From Bacteroidales bacterium (GTDB taxonomy: Bacteria; Bacteroidota; Bacteroidia; Bacteroidales; UBA932), in contig JAFZED010000029.1 in assembly GCA_017560825.1 (NCBI GenBank), forward strand, positions 1 through 44,060: 44,060 nt of DNA. Direction: 5' to 3'. A program made the position numbers and the translations under genes. Under the pieces are notes generated by a model that had not been told where the DNA came from, ran no database searches, and saw only the letters and a list, made by a program, of their open reading frames with translations. Positions 8,601 through 14,973 of the stretch are shown one piece after another (position 1 is the first letter of the stretch; the number at the start of each line of letters is the position of its first letter).

Positions 8601-9154
8601 CACTCCTGGATTGCAGAAAGGGCTGCCTTCACATTAAGCGCATCGAAGCAGGTCTCTATAAGAAGAAGGTCAGCGCCTCCGCGGAGAAGTTCCTTCGCCT
8701 GCTGGAGGTAGGCGCTGCGCATATCGTCGAATGAATATGGCCTGAAAGACGGGTCAGCGATGTCAGGAGAAAGCGACAGGGACTTTGAAGTCGGTCCCAT
8801 ACTTCCTGCCACGAGAACACGACGGCCGCAAGAATCTGCAGCCTCTCTCGCAAGCCTTGCACCCGCATATGCCATCATACCGGCAAAATCCTCGCAGCCG
8901 TACTCGGCCTGCGAGATTACATTCGCACTGAAGGTGTTGGTCTCGATGATGTCCGCGCCTGCGTCAATATATTCCTTATGAATCGCCTTGATTATCTCCG
9001 GACGGGTGAGATTCAGGCACTCGTTGTTGCCTTTCAGCTCTTTATTACACTCAAGAAAAGGACCATTGTGGTAGTCCTTTTCTGTAAGTCCGTATTTCTG
9101 GATCATAGTGCCCATCGCACCGTCCAGGACAAGTATCTTTCTGTCAAAAATCAT
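5618..9154 (-). CDS. metH: Cobalamin-dependent methionine synthase
   Basis: The enzyme moves a methyl group from methyltetrahydrofolate via cobalamin to homocysteine, giving methionine. I start it at ATG 9154 (MIFDRKILVLDGAMGTM, 1178 residues), because MetH N-termini align there and the longer reading from 9205 would run into oadB. Order of modules: homocysteine domain (about 1-310, zinc ligands in GLNCSLG and GGCCGTTP), folate/pterin domain (about 340-600), cobalamin domain (about 640-880, with DVHDIGKN supplying the B12 histidine, and VSGLITPSL), and the AdoMet activation domain. That last domain is odd: it carries a Cys-rich GCCCPAC segment and has KPAAGY where the usual motif is RPAxGY. 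It lies 16 bases after oadB and 10 before metF. Confidence 0.96.
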   Translation of the reverse strand: MIFDRKILVLDGAMGTMIQKYGLTEKDYHNGPFLECNKELKGNNECLNLTRPEIIKAIHKEYIDAGADIIETNTFSANVISQAEYGCEDFAGMMAYAGARLAREAADSCGRRVLVAGSMGPTSKSLSLSPDIADPSFRPYSFDDMRSAYLQQAKELLRGGADLLLIETCFDALNVKAALSAIQECNDERGEVVPVMISVSVGDRSGRTLTGQTLEAFYTSVMHYPILSFGLNCSLGAAELQPLVEDINRWCRCGVSCYPNAGLPNEMGGYDQTPEDMATQVRAMASKGLVNIVGGCCGTTPAHIKAIAEAVAGLTAHQLPEDAEASALKVSGLEAVTVDLKRNNFTNVGERTNVAGSRKFARLIAEGKYDEALQIAAKQIEDGASVIDINMDDAMLDSTKEMERFIRYISNDPAVAKAALMIDSSHWETILAGLKNAQGKCIVNSISLKEGDEAFLEKARALKSFGAAVVVMAFDEEGQATTYQRKIEICERAYRLLTEKAGMAPQDIIFDVNILSIGTGIEEHSKYAIDFIEAVRWIKENLPGALTSGGVSNLSFSFRGNNAVREAMHSAFLYHAIQAGMDMAIVNPSMLQVYDQIEPELLKCVEDVIFNRDPEATERLIEKAARMKEEAAAQTGSGNISGDTQADTSHRGSVEDRLKNALIKGNSDHLENDLKEALEKHGTALKVIEGPLMQGMEAVGILFGEGKMFLPQVVKSAKIMKDAVSVLEPYMDDKESASDRPVVVIATVKGDVHDIGKNITGIVLTCNGFDVHDLGVMVDKETILDQAQKVGADIIAVSGLITPSLYQMEEICRDMAARGMTTPLMVGGATTSALHTAVKLAPLYGHVFHGADASAAAVMAKKYMMDKTAFEKEQHEEQARIQGLYQSRQAKETKVEWKMKTEGFAAETYSESLPESIGYMEIPVEEIIPYFDWKMLHAIWGVRYGSAVPEVAELMQLRRDAEAELDLAAFKIRLAVQFYNASSDKDDIVIKTPIGERRLPMMRQESGDMLSLSDFVIPSGSGKTSPFGVFAISVKANDAHEEGCCCPACSNKYEDLVGRTVRLTVAEAASSWLDARLKENMKEGSKLIKPAAGYASCPDHTLKRDIFELLPEGDRLQIKLTESYAMQPESCISGLIFMHPDAKYPDIRHISQKQYDDYSVRRGMDEQTARRFLSHLLK

Positions 9155-9170
9155 ATTGCAAATATACGGA

Positions 9171-10313
9171 TTATCCCAGGAAACTGAGCAGGATTCCGGC
9201 TGCAACGGCCGATCCGATCACTCCTGCCACATTCGGAGCCATCGCGTGCATAAGCAGGTGGTTGCTCTTGTCGAACTCCCTGCCAGCATTCTGCGACACT
9301 CTGGCCGCATCCGGCACGGCTGACACTCCCGCGTTTCCGATAAGAGGGTTTATCTTGTTTTCCGGCTTGCAGAACAGGTTCATAAACTTCACGAACAGCA
9401 CTCCGCACATTGTCGCGATGATGAACGACATAAGTCCCAGACCGAAAATCTTGACAGAACTGCCGGTAAGGAACACGTCCGCCTGGGTCGAACATCCCAC
9501 GGTCACACCGATGAGAATAGTCACGACATCAATGAGCGGTCCGCGTGCAGTCTCCGCAAGTCGTTTTGTTACTCCGCTCTCCTTCAGGAGGTTACCGAAG
9601 AAAAGCATACCCAGAAGGGCCATTCCAGAAGGAACTATCATCGCAGTGAGGATGAATCCGACCACAGGGAATATGATCTTCTCCTTCTGAGACACGACTC
9701 TTGGTGGCTTCATCCTGATCAGGCGCTCCTTCCTGGTGGTGAGCAGCAGCATAATAGGTCGCTGGATCACAGGGACAAGGGCCATATAGGAATATGCCGA
9801 CACAGCGATGGCACCCATAAGGTGGGGCGCAAGCTTCGATGAAAGGAATATGGCGGTAGGGCCGTCGGCGCCGCCGATAATGCCGATGGCTCCGGCCTCG
9901 GCAGGATTGAAGCCCAGCTGAAGCGCGAGCGCATAGGCACCGAATATACCGATCTGAGCCGCAGCTCCGATGAGCATAAGGCGCGGTTGGGAGATCAGTG
10001 CCGAAAAGTCGGTCATAGCTCCGATACCAAGGAATATAAGGGGAGGATACCAACCCTGATGCACACCCTGATAGAGGATGTTGAGTACAGATCCCTCTTC
10101 GTATATACCTACGTTAAGTCCCTCAGTGATAGGAATATTGCCTATGATCATTCCGAATCCTATCGGAACCAGAAGCAGCGGCTCCCAGTCCTTCTTGATG
10201 GCTACTGTGATGAAGGCTATGCCGATCAGAACCATAATCAGATGCTGATAGGTCATATTTGCAAATCCGGTGTACTGCCAGAACTGCTGCAGACTTTCTA
10301 TTATTGTGTTCAT
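9171..10313 (-). CDS. oadB: Sodium-translocating decarboxylase beta subunit
   Basis: This 380-residue polytopic membrane protein matches the beta subunit of the Na+-transporting carboxylic acid decarboxylases (oxaloacetate, methylmalonyl-CoA, glutaconyl-CoA). It has about ten hydrophobic segments and the hallmark GIIGGADGPTAIFLSSKLAP motif, whose Asp is essential in the characterised enzymes for sodium binding, as well as the conserved N-terminal cytoplasmic-edge segment LLLVPIGFGMIIGNIP. It decarboxylates the carboxybiotin on a carrier protein and exports Na+. OadG lies 13 bases upstream, but neither the carboxyltransferase alpha subunit nor the biotin carrier is in this cluster, so the substrate cannot be told from here. 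Confidence 0.95.
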   Translation of the reverse strand: MNTIIESLQQFWQYTGFANMTYQHLIMVLIGIAFITVAIKKDWEPLLLVPIGFGMIIGNIPITEGLNVGIYEEGSVLNILYQGVHQGWYPPLIFLGIGAMTDFSALISQPRLMLIGAAAQIGIFGAYALALQLGFNPAEAGAIGIIGGADGPTAIFLSSKLAPHLMGAIAVSAYSYMALVPVIQRPIMLLLTTRKERLIRMKPPRVVSQKEKIIFPVVGFILTAMIVPSGMALLGMLFFGNLLKESGVTKRLAETARGPLIDVVTILIGVTVGCSTQADVFLTGSSVKIFGLGLMSFIIATMCGVLFVKFMNLFCKPENKINPLIGNAGVSAVPDAARVSQNAGREFDKSNHLLMHAMAPNVAGVIGSAVAAGILLSFLG

Positions 10314-10326
10314 AAAGTTGCCTAAG

Positions 10327-10716
10327 TTAGTTTCTTCTCTTGATGGTAATGACGTAACTCTCGTTGTCGTGTACCTTTTCGTTCATATGCTGATGAAGAG
10401 CCAGACCGATGGCCGCGTAAACCTCGCCCGAGCGCTTGCTCTCAAGCGCCAAGGCTATCGCTGCCATCTCTTCAGGAGTCGGATGGACCTCCGCTGTCTT
10501 CTTTTTGAATGACGGCAGTTTTATCTTAGGCATCTTGATCTGTCCAGAGGTCAGCTTGCCTATGAAAGTGTACGCAAAGTAGAGTATGATAAGGGCAATG
10601 AACACTACAGACACCGATACGGCAGTGATTATGATGCCGTGAGGATCTTTTGCGGCCATATCAGCACTCTTGGCTGCAACTTGTTCTGAGACCTGTAGTA
10701 AAACAAAAGTGTTCAT
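10327..10716 (-). CDS. OadG-family small subunit of a sodium-pump decarboxylase
   Basis: The 129-residue protein has one membrane segment near the N-terminus (about residues 28-50, IIITAVSVSVVFIALIILYF), then a charged linker rich in Lys and Pro (IKMPKIKLPSFKKK) and a helical tail with PTPEEMAAIALAL. This is the layout of the gamma subunit (OadG), which anchors the alpha subunit to the membrane beta subunit. Family members are short and divergent, so the call leans on the neighbouring oadB, 13 bases downstream. It is the first gene of a leftward transcription unit with a good promoter about 48 bases upstream, probably including oadB, metH and metF. Confidence 0.8.
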   Translation of the reverse strand: MNTFVLLQVSEQVAAKSADMAAKDPHGIIITAVSVSVVFIALIILYFAYTFIGKLTSGQIKMPKIKLPSFKKKTAEVHPTPEEMAAIALALESKRSGEVYAAIGLALHQHMNEKVHDNESYVITIKRRN

Positions 10717-10763
10717 ATTGTCAGAGGTTTAGATTATACGTTGTGCGTATTCTGTACAACCCA

Positions 10764-10794
10764 CAAAGTTAACATTTATTTCAAGTCATTCCAA
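10764..10794 (-). promoter_or_regulatory. Promoter of the oadG-oadB-metH-metF unit
   Basis: On the minus strand TTG (10794-10792) is followed after 20 bases by TAACTTTG (10771-10764), an exact TAnnTTTG -7 element with ideal spacing. It sits about 48 bases before oadG. Confidence 0.7.
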
Positions 10795-10804
10795 GATTGT
10801 GCTA

Positions 10805-10838
10805 CACAAAAAATCCGATGACTTTTCGGCCATCGGAT
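10805..10838 (-). terminator. Intrinsic terminator after the YebC-family gene
   Basis: On the minus strand ATCCGATG and CATCGGAT (10838-10813) make a perfect 8-base stem followed by a run of T. It lies 25 bases beyond the stop of the YebC-family gene and directly upstream of the oadG promoter. Confidence 0.85.
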
Positions 10839-10862
10839 CGTTTATAGTGCGTAATAATGTGA

Positions 10863-11594
10863 TTACGGCTTCATTGTGTGGTAAACGTTCTGAACGTCGT
10901 CGTCCTCCTCGATTCTCTCGATGAGCTTCTCGATGTCAGCCTTAGCCTCGTCGCTGAGCTCCTTGAGGTCTACGTTTGGAAGGCGGGTGAACTCTGCAGC
11001 AACGAGCTCGTAGCCGTTCTCCTCGATCCACTTCTGGATGGTGTTGAATGCTGTGAACTCACCGTAGAGTACGATCTCCATCTCCTCGTTCTCGTTCTCC
11101 TCCTCAAAGATTTCTTCCACTCCGAAGTCGATGAGCTCAAGCTCAAGCTCCTCGAGGTCGTAAGGGTTTGCGCTCTTCATACGGAACATACACTTGCGGT
11201 CGAACATATAGTCAACGCTTCCTGAAGTTCCGAGTGATCCGCCGCTCTTTGTGAAGTATGAACGTACGTTAGCCACTGTACGGTTGTTGTTGTCGGTTGC
11301 AGCCTCTACGAGGACAGCGATACCGTGAGGACCGTATCCTTCGAATACTACCTCCTTGTAATCTGCCTGATCCTTGTCGGTAGCTCTCTTGATGGCGCGC
11401 TCGATGTTGTCCTTAGGCATATTCTCGCTTCGTGCAGTCTGGATAAGCGCACGGAGGCGTGGGTTACCTGTAACATCAGGACCGCCCTGCTTTACAGCGA
11501 TTGTGATTTCCTTACCGATCTTGGTGAAGACGCGGGCCATATGACCCCATCTCTTGAATTTTCTCTCCTTGCGGAACTCAAATGCTCTTCCCAT
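10863..11594 (-). CDS. YebC/PmpR (TACO1) family regulatory protein
   Basis: This 243-residue protein matches the YebC/TACO1 family throughout: MGRAFEFRKERKFKRWGHMA and FTKIGKEITIAVKQGGPD at the N-terminus, NPRLRALIQTARSENMPKDN, then VEAATDNNNRTVANVRSYF, GGSLGTSGSVDYMFD and an acidic C-terminal domain. Family members act in the cytoplasm, some as transcription regulators (PmpR) and more recently as factors that relieve ribosome stalling, related to mitochondrial TACO1; which applies here cannot be seen. It follows the TPR gene by five bases on the same strand and ends at a strong terminator, so the two form a two-gene unit. The C-terminal region is unusually acidic (EEIFEEENENEEME). Confidence 0.93.
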   Translation of the reverse strand: MGRAFEFRKERKFKRWGHMARVFTKIGKEITIAVKQGGPDVTGNPRLRALIQTARSENMPKDNIERAIKRATDKDQADYKEVVFEGYGPHGIAVLVEAATDNNNRTVANVRSYFTKSGGSLGTSGSVDYMFDRKCMFRMKSANPYDLEELELELIDFGVEEIFEEENENEEMEIVLYGEFTAFNTIQKWIEENGYELVAAEFTRLPNVDLKELSDEAKADIEKLIERIEEDDDVQNVYHTMKP

Positions 11595-11599
11595 AACGA

Positions 11600-12268
11600 T
11601 TACTTGTTCTCGATTCTACCGATGTACTTGTCGATGTCGTAAGCCTCTACAGACTGTGGATACTGATCCTTGATTGTCTCGTAGAAACCGAGTGCCTTGG
11701 CGTTCTGGCCAAGCTTCTCAGCTACTGCACCAGCCTTGAGGAGGTAACCTGCAGCGAACATATTGTCAACAGTAGAAGCTGCCTTCTCGAAGCAAGCGAG
11801 AGCCTTCTCGTAGTTCTCAAGACCTACATAAGCGTCACCGATGCAAGCGGTTGCACGTGCTGCGAGGATAGCGTCCTTACCGTTGTAAGACTCGAGGTAC
11901 TTGATAGCAGATTCGAAGTTGCCGAGCTGGAGCTCGCAAACACCTGCGTAGAAGTAAACTGCCTTACCTGCCTTCTTGCCATACTCGTCGATGATCTGTG
12001 CGAAACCGAGTACGTTGCCGTCGCCGTTGAGGGCAACCTCGTAATCAGCTGCGCGGAAGTTCTGCTCTGCATAAGCCATCTGGCCCTGAGCCTCCACAGT
12101 CTTAGGCTGGTTTACAAACTTGTACCAGCAGAATACTGCAGCGCAGAGTACTACTGCACCTGCAAGGATAGAGATAAGGAGCTTACCGTTCTTCTCGAAG
12201 AACTGCTCTGTCTTTGAAACTGCCTCGACGATTACCTCGGCATTCTCGTTTTTGATTTCTTTAGCCAT
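11600..12268 (-). CDS. Membrane-anchored tetratricopeptide-repeat protein
   Basis: This 222-residue protein has an N-terminal cytoplasmic segment, a single membrane helix (about residues 30-50, LLISILAGAVVLCAAVFCWY) and then helical TPR-like repeats on the far side (VYFYAGVCELQLGNFESAIKYL; ATACIGDAYVGLENYEKALACF; AAGYLLKAGAVAEKLGQNAKALGFY). It resembles YfgM-type anchored TPR proteins that help secretion or envelope assembly, and the equivalent gene sits divergently from recF in other Bacteroidales. No partner can be named from the sequence. It has its own promoter in the shared gap with recF, and YebC follows five bases later. Confidence 0.8.
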   Translation of the reverse strand: MAKEIKNENAEVIVEAVSKTEQFFEKNGKLLISILAGAVVLCAAVFCWYKFVNQPKTVEAQGQMAYAEQNFRAADYEVALNGDGNVLGFAQIIDEYGKKAGKAVYFYAGVCELQLGNFESAIKYLESYNGKDAILAARATACIGDAYVGLENYEKALACFEKAASTVDNMFAAGYLLKAGAVAEKLGQNAKALGFYETIKDQYPQSVEAYDIDKYIGRIENK

Positions 12269-12343
12269 ATTTCAATAGTTTTATATTTGTCTGATATGTA
12301 CTTGATTATGTCTGGCGACGGTCCAGTCACTCCAAACAGGCGG

Positions 12344-12374
12344 CAAATTTAGGAAAAAATGTCCAAACTCCCAA
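12344..12374 (-). promoter_or_regulatory. Promoter of the TPR-yebC unit
   Basis: On the minus strand TTG (12374-12372), a 20-base spacer and TAAATTTG (12351-12344) match the Bacteroidota consensus exactly. It is divergent from the recF promoter 36 bases away. Confidence 0.7.
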
Positions 12375-12409
12375 TAAATATTTTCATATTCTCCTATCAT
12401 ATATATTCG

Positions 12410-12440
12410 TTGGATTTGTCGCTATTATTTGTTACATTTG
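12410..12440 (+). promoter_or_regulatory. Promoter of recF
   Basis: TTG (12410-12412), a 20-base spacer and TACATTTG (12433-12440) match the Bacteroidota consensus. The recF ATG lies 29 bases further on. Confidence 0.75.
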
Positions 12441-12469
12441 CCAAGATATCGCTAATAAGAGATTAACCT

Positions 12470-13567
12470 ATGCCCATTCTTGAGAAAATAGTCATTTCGG
12501 ATTTCAGGAACATAATCCTCCAGGAACTGGAGTTCTCTCCGAACGTGAACTGCGTAAGCGGCAACAACGGAGAAGGAAAGACCAATCTTCTTGACGCGAT
12601 ATATTATCTCTCGATGACAAAGAGCGCCTTCGCGCTTTCGGACAAGTTCAATTTCAGACACGGTACTGAAGAATTCTCACTTTCGGGACTTTACAGGATG
12701 GAAAACGGCCTTTCGAGCCGTTTTTCGGTGAAGATGACCTCGAAGGGAGAGAAAAAGATGAAGCGCGACGAGAAGCAGTACGGAAAGGTTTCGGAACATA
12801 TAGGCGTGCTGCCGGTGGTTATGGTCTCGCCTTCGGATATATCGATGGTGAGCGAATCAGGCGAGGAGAGACGCCGCTTCGTCAATGCCGTTCTCTCACA
12901 GATGGACAGGGAATATATGACATCTCTGCAGCAGTACAACCGCCTGCTGCTCCAGCGCAACAAGATGCTCAAGGAGCAGGATGTGGACAGGGGACTGCTG
13001 GAAGTCATAGATATGCGTATGTCAGCCTTCGCCGAACCTGTATTCCAGGCAAGAAAGAAGTTTGTCGAAGAGCTCACCCCGATAGTGCAGGAGTACTACA
13101 AGGCCCTTTCCGGTGACTCCGAGCAGGTGAGCATCGAGTATGACTCAGAGCTTTCCAAAGCTTCTCTGGAGCAGATTCTGGCAGCTTCCTATGACAAGGA
13201 CAGGGCCCTCAAGTACACAAGTGCGGGCATCCAGAGAGATGATTTCCTCTTCAAGATGAACGGCCATCCTATCCGCAGGTACGGCTCCCAGGGACAGCAG
13301 AAGTCGTTTCTTGTGTCCCTTAAGTTTGCCCAGTATGAGCTGATGAAGAAGAATTACGGTTTCGCACCAGTCCTTCTTCTTGATGATGTCTTCGACAAAC
13401 TGGATATGAGCAGGATCTCCAACCTTCTGGAGATGGTGGCGAGCAATGATTTCGGCCAGATCTTCATCACAGACAGCAACAAGGTCCGTATGGCGGGAAT
13501 CGTTGACAAACTGACCCAGGACAGGGCCTATTTCGACACTTCAGCTGGCACATTCAGACGATTGTAA
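12470..13567 (+). CDS. recF: DNA replication and repair protein RecF
   Basis: This 365-residue SMC-like ATPase helps load RecA at gaps during recombinational repair, together with RecO and RecR. Its Walker A is GNNGEGKTNLLDAIYYLS near residue 34, the ABC signature region is GSQGQQKS near 271, and Walker B is PVLLLDDVFDKLD near 302. Length is typical of RecF. The start ATG gives the conserved N-terminal strand IEKIVISDFRNI pattern (here LEKIVISDFRN). It lies just downstream of its own promoter and leads a rightward group: the DUF721 gene begins seven bases after the recF stop. A RecF next to a DciA-like DUF721 gene is a common bacterial arrangement. Confidence 0.97.
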   Translation: MPILEKIVISDFRNIILQELEFSPNVNCVSGNNGEGKTNLLDAIYYLSMTKSAFALSDKFNFRHGTEEFSLSGLYRMENGLSSRFSVKMTSKGEKKMKRDEKQYGKVSEHIGVLPVVMVSPSDISMVSESGEERRRFVNAVLSQMDREYMTSLQQYNRLLLQRNKMLKEQDVDRGLLEVIDMRMSAFAEPVFQARKKFVEELTPIVQEYYKALSGDSEQVSIEYDSELSKASLEQILAASYDKDRALKYTSAGIQRDDFLFKMNGHPIRRYGSQGQQKSFLVSLKFAQYELMKKNYGFAPVLLLDDVFDKLDMSRISNLLEMVASNDFGQIFITDSNKVRMAGIVDKLTQDRAYFDTSAGTFRRL

Positions 13568-13574
13568 TCAGGCT

Positions 13575-13916
13575 ATGGCATACGATGCAAGACAAAATAA
13601 GATGCGCCGTCAGGATGCGGTCGGGATGGAAGATCTGGTGAATCAGTTCATCAGAGAAATGAAACTTTCGTCCGGTCTGGACAAGGTGCACGCGGCTGCC
13701 GCGTGGAACGCAGTGAGCGGCGCGGAAGCCTACACCCTTGAGGTGCGTCTGGACAGGGGAGTGATGACCTGCACCTTGAGCTCGTCAGTGGTACGCAATC
13801 AGCTGTATTTCCAGCTCAATGCCCTGACCCAGAGGCTGAACGAGTACCTTTCCAAGGATCCGCTCTTTGCTCAACAGGGTACAGGACCTATAGTTAAGAA
13901 ATTGATATTGAAATAG
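13575..13916 (+). CDS. DUF721 (DciA-like) protein
   Basis: This 113-residue basic protein shows the DUF721 pattern: a helical start with VGMEDLVNQFIREMKLSSGLDK, AAAWNAVSGAEAYTL, and the strand-rich core MTCTLSSSVVRNQLYFQLNAL. The family includes DciA, the loader of the replicative helicase in bacteria without DnaC, and members commonly sit beside recF or gyrB. Here it is seven bases after recF and two before pdxB, so the three are co-transcribed. Direct function in helicase loading is inferred from family and neighbour only. Confidence 0.85.
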   Translation: MAYDARQNKMRRQDAVGMEDLVNQFIREMKLSSGLDKVHAAAAWNAVSGAEAYTLEVRLDRGVMTCTLSSSVVRNQLYFQLNALTQRLNEYLSKDPLFAQQGTGPIVKKLILK

Positions 13917-13918
13917 AT

Positions 13919-14953
13919 ATGAAGATTGTAGCGGATGTGGACATTCCCTTCCTCGAAGGAGTTTTTGAGCCATATGGTGAGGTTATATATAAAAAAGGTA
14001 TAGACATCGTCGCTGACGATGTTGTGGATGCAGACGCGCTGCTTGTACGTACCAGGACACAGTGCGACGCTTCACTTCTGGAAGGCTCGAAGGTGAAGAT
14101 CGTGGCTTCGGCTACAATCGGTACCGATCATATAGATAAGGAGTACTGCGCTTCACGCGGCATCCAGGTCGCTAATGCAAGCGGATGCAATGCCGGAGGT
14201 GTTATGCAGTACGTGTTTTCAGCGGTCTACGGTATTGCAGCACGCAAAGGAATAAAGCTGGATGACGTCACTTTCGGAGTGGTGGGAGTCGGAAATGTAG
14301 GAAGACTTGTAGCGGATATGGCAGAGTCGCTGGGCTTCAAGGTAATGCGCTGCGACCCTCCGCGCGCCCAGAAGGAAGGACCGGAAGGATTCTGCACCAT
14401 AGAGGAACTTCTGGCTCAGTCTCAGGTGGTGACGCTTCACGTCCCGCTTGACGAGACTACAAGGGGAATGGCAAACGATGCCTTCTTTACCCTTATGCTT
14501 CCCGGAGCCATATTCATAAATGCGGCAAGGGGAGAAGTGGTCAATGAAGAGGCCTTGATGACTGCCATACCGAAGCTTGGAGCTGTGGTGATAGACACCT
14601 GGAACAATGAACCGAATGTGAATGAGGAGCTTGTGGAGCTTGTCGACATAGCGACACCCCACATTGCAGGCTATTCCTATCAGGGAAAGGTCAATGGCAC
14701 GAGAATGGCTGTAAGGGCCGTCGCTGAGTGTCTCGACATAGAGCCTCTGAAGGATTTTTCTCCTGATGATTCGGACGAGGACCGCCAGCCGGTAAGGCTC
14801 GACCTGAGGGGAAGGACCCACGGTGAGATTGCGGCAGTCCTCCAGTACAACTATCCGATATTTACGGATGACTTCCGTTTCAGAATGGAGCCTCAAAAGT
14901 TTGAGAAACTCAGAAACGAGTACCAGTACAGAAGAGAAATAGTATTAGAATAA
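13919..14953 (+). CDS. pdxB: Erythronate-4-phosphate dehydrogenase
   Basis: This 344-residue NAD-dependent 2-hydroxyacid dehydrogenase oxidises 4-phosphoerythronate in the DXP-dependent route to pyridoxal phosphate. It starts MKIVADVDIPFLEGVFEPYG, a typical PdxB opening. It has the substrate-binding ASATIGTDHIDKEY, the Rossmann motif GVVGVGNVGRLVADMA (about 123-138), the catalytic Arg in INAARGEVV, and the catalytic His in TPHIAGYSYQGK, which separates PdxB from serA-type paralogues. The C-terminal domain is somewhat shorter than in E. coli PdxB (378 residues). It begins two bases after the DUF721 stop. Confidence 0.94.
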   Translation: MKIVADVDIPFLEGVFEPYGEVIYKKGIDIVADDVVDADALLVRTRTQCDASLLEGSKVKIVASATIGTDHIDKEYCASRGIQVANASGCNAGGVMQYVFSAVYGIAARKGIKLDDVTFGVVGVGNVGRLVADMAESLGFKVMRCDPPRAQKEGPEGFCTIEELLAQSQVVTLHVPLDETTRGMANDAFFTLMLPGAIFINAARGEVVNEEALMTAIPKLGAVVIDTWNNEPNVNEELVELVDIATPHIAGYSYQGKVNGTRMAVRAVAECLDIEPLKDFSPDDSDEDRQPVRLDLRGRTHGEIAAVLQYNYPIFTDDFRFRMEPQKFEKLRNEYQYRREIVLE

Positions 14954-14973
14954 CCAAATAATTGATAATCATT

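Noticed and set aside
9155-9205. Longer metH start at 9205
   Set aside because: It would overlap oadB by 35 bases and add 17 residues absent from MetH N-termini.
10717-10763. Cobalamin or SAM riboswitch before the oadG-metF unit
   Set aside because: The leader of under 50 bases is too short and has no B12-box or SAM-box-like sequence.
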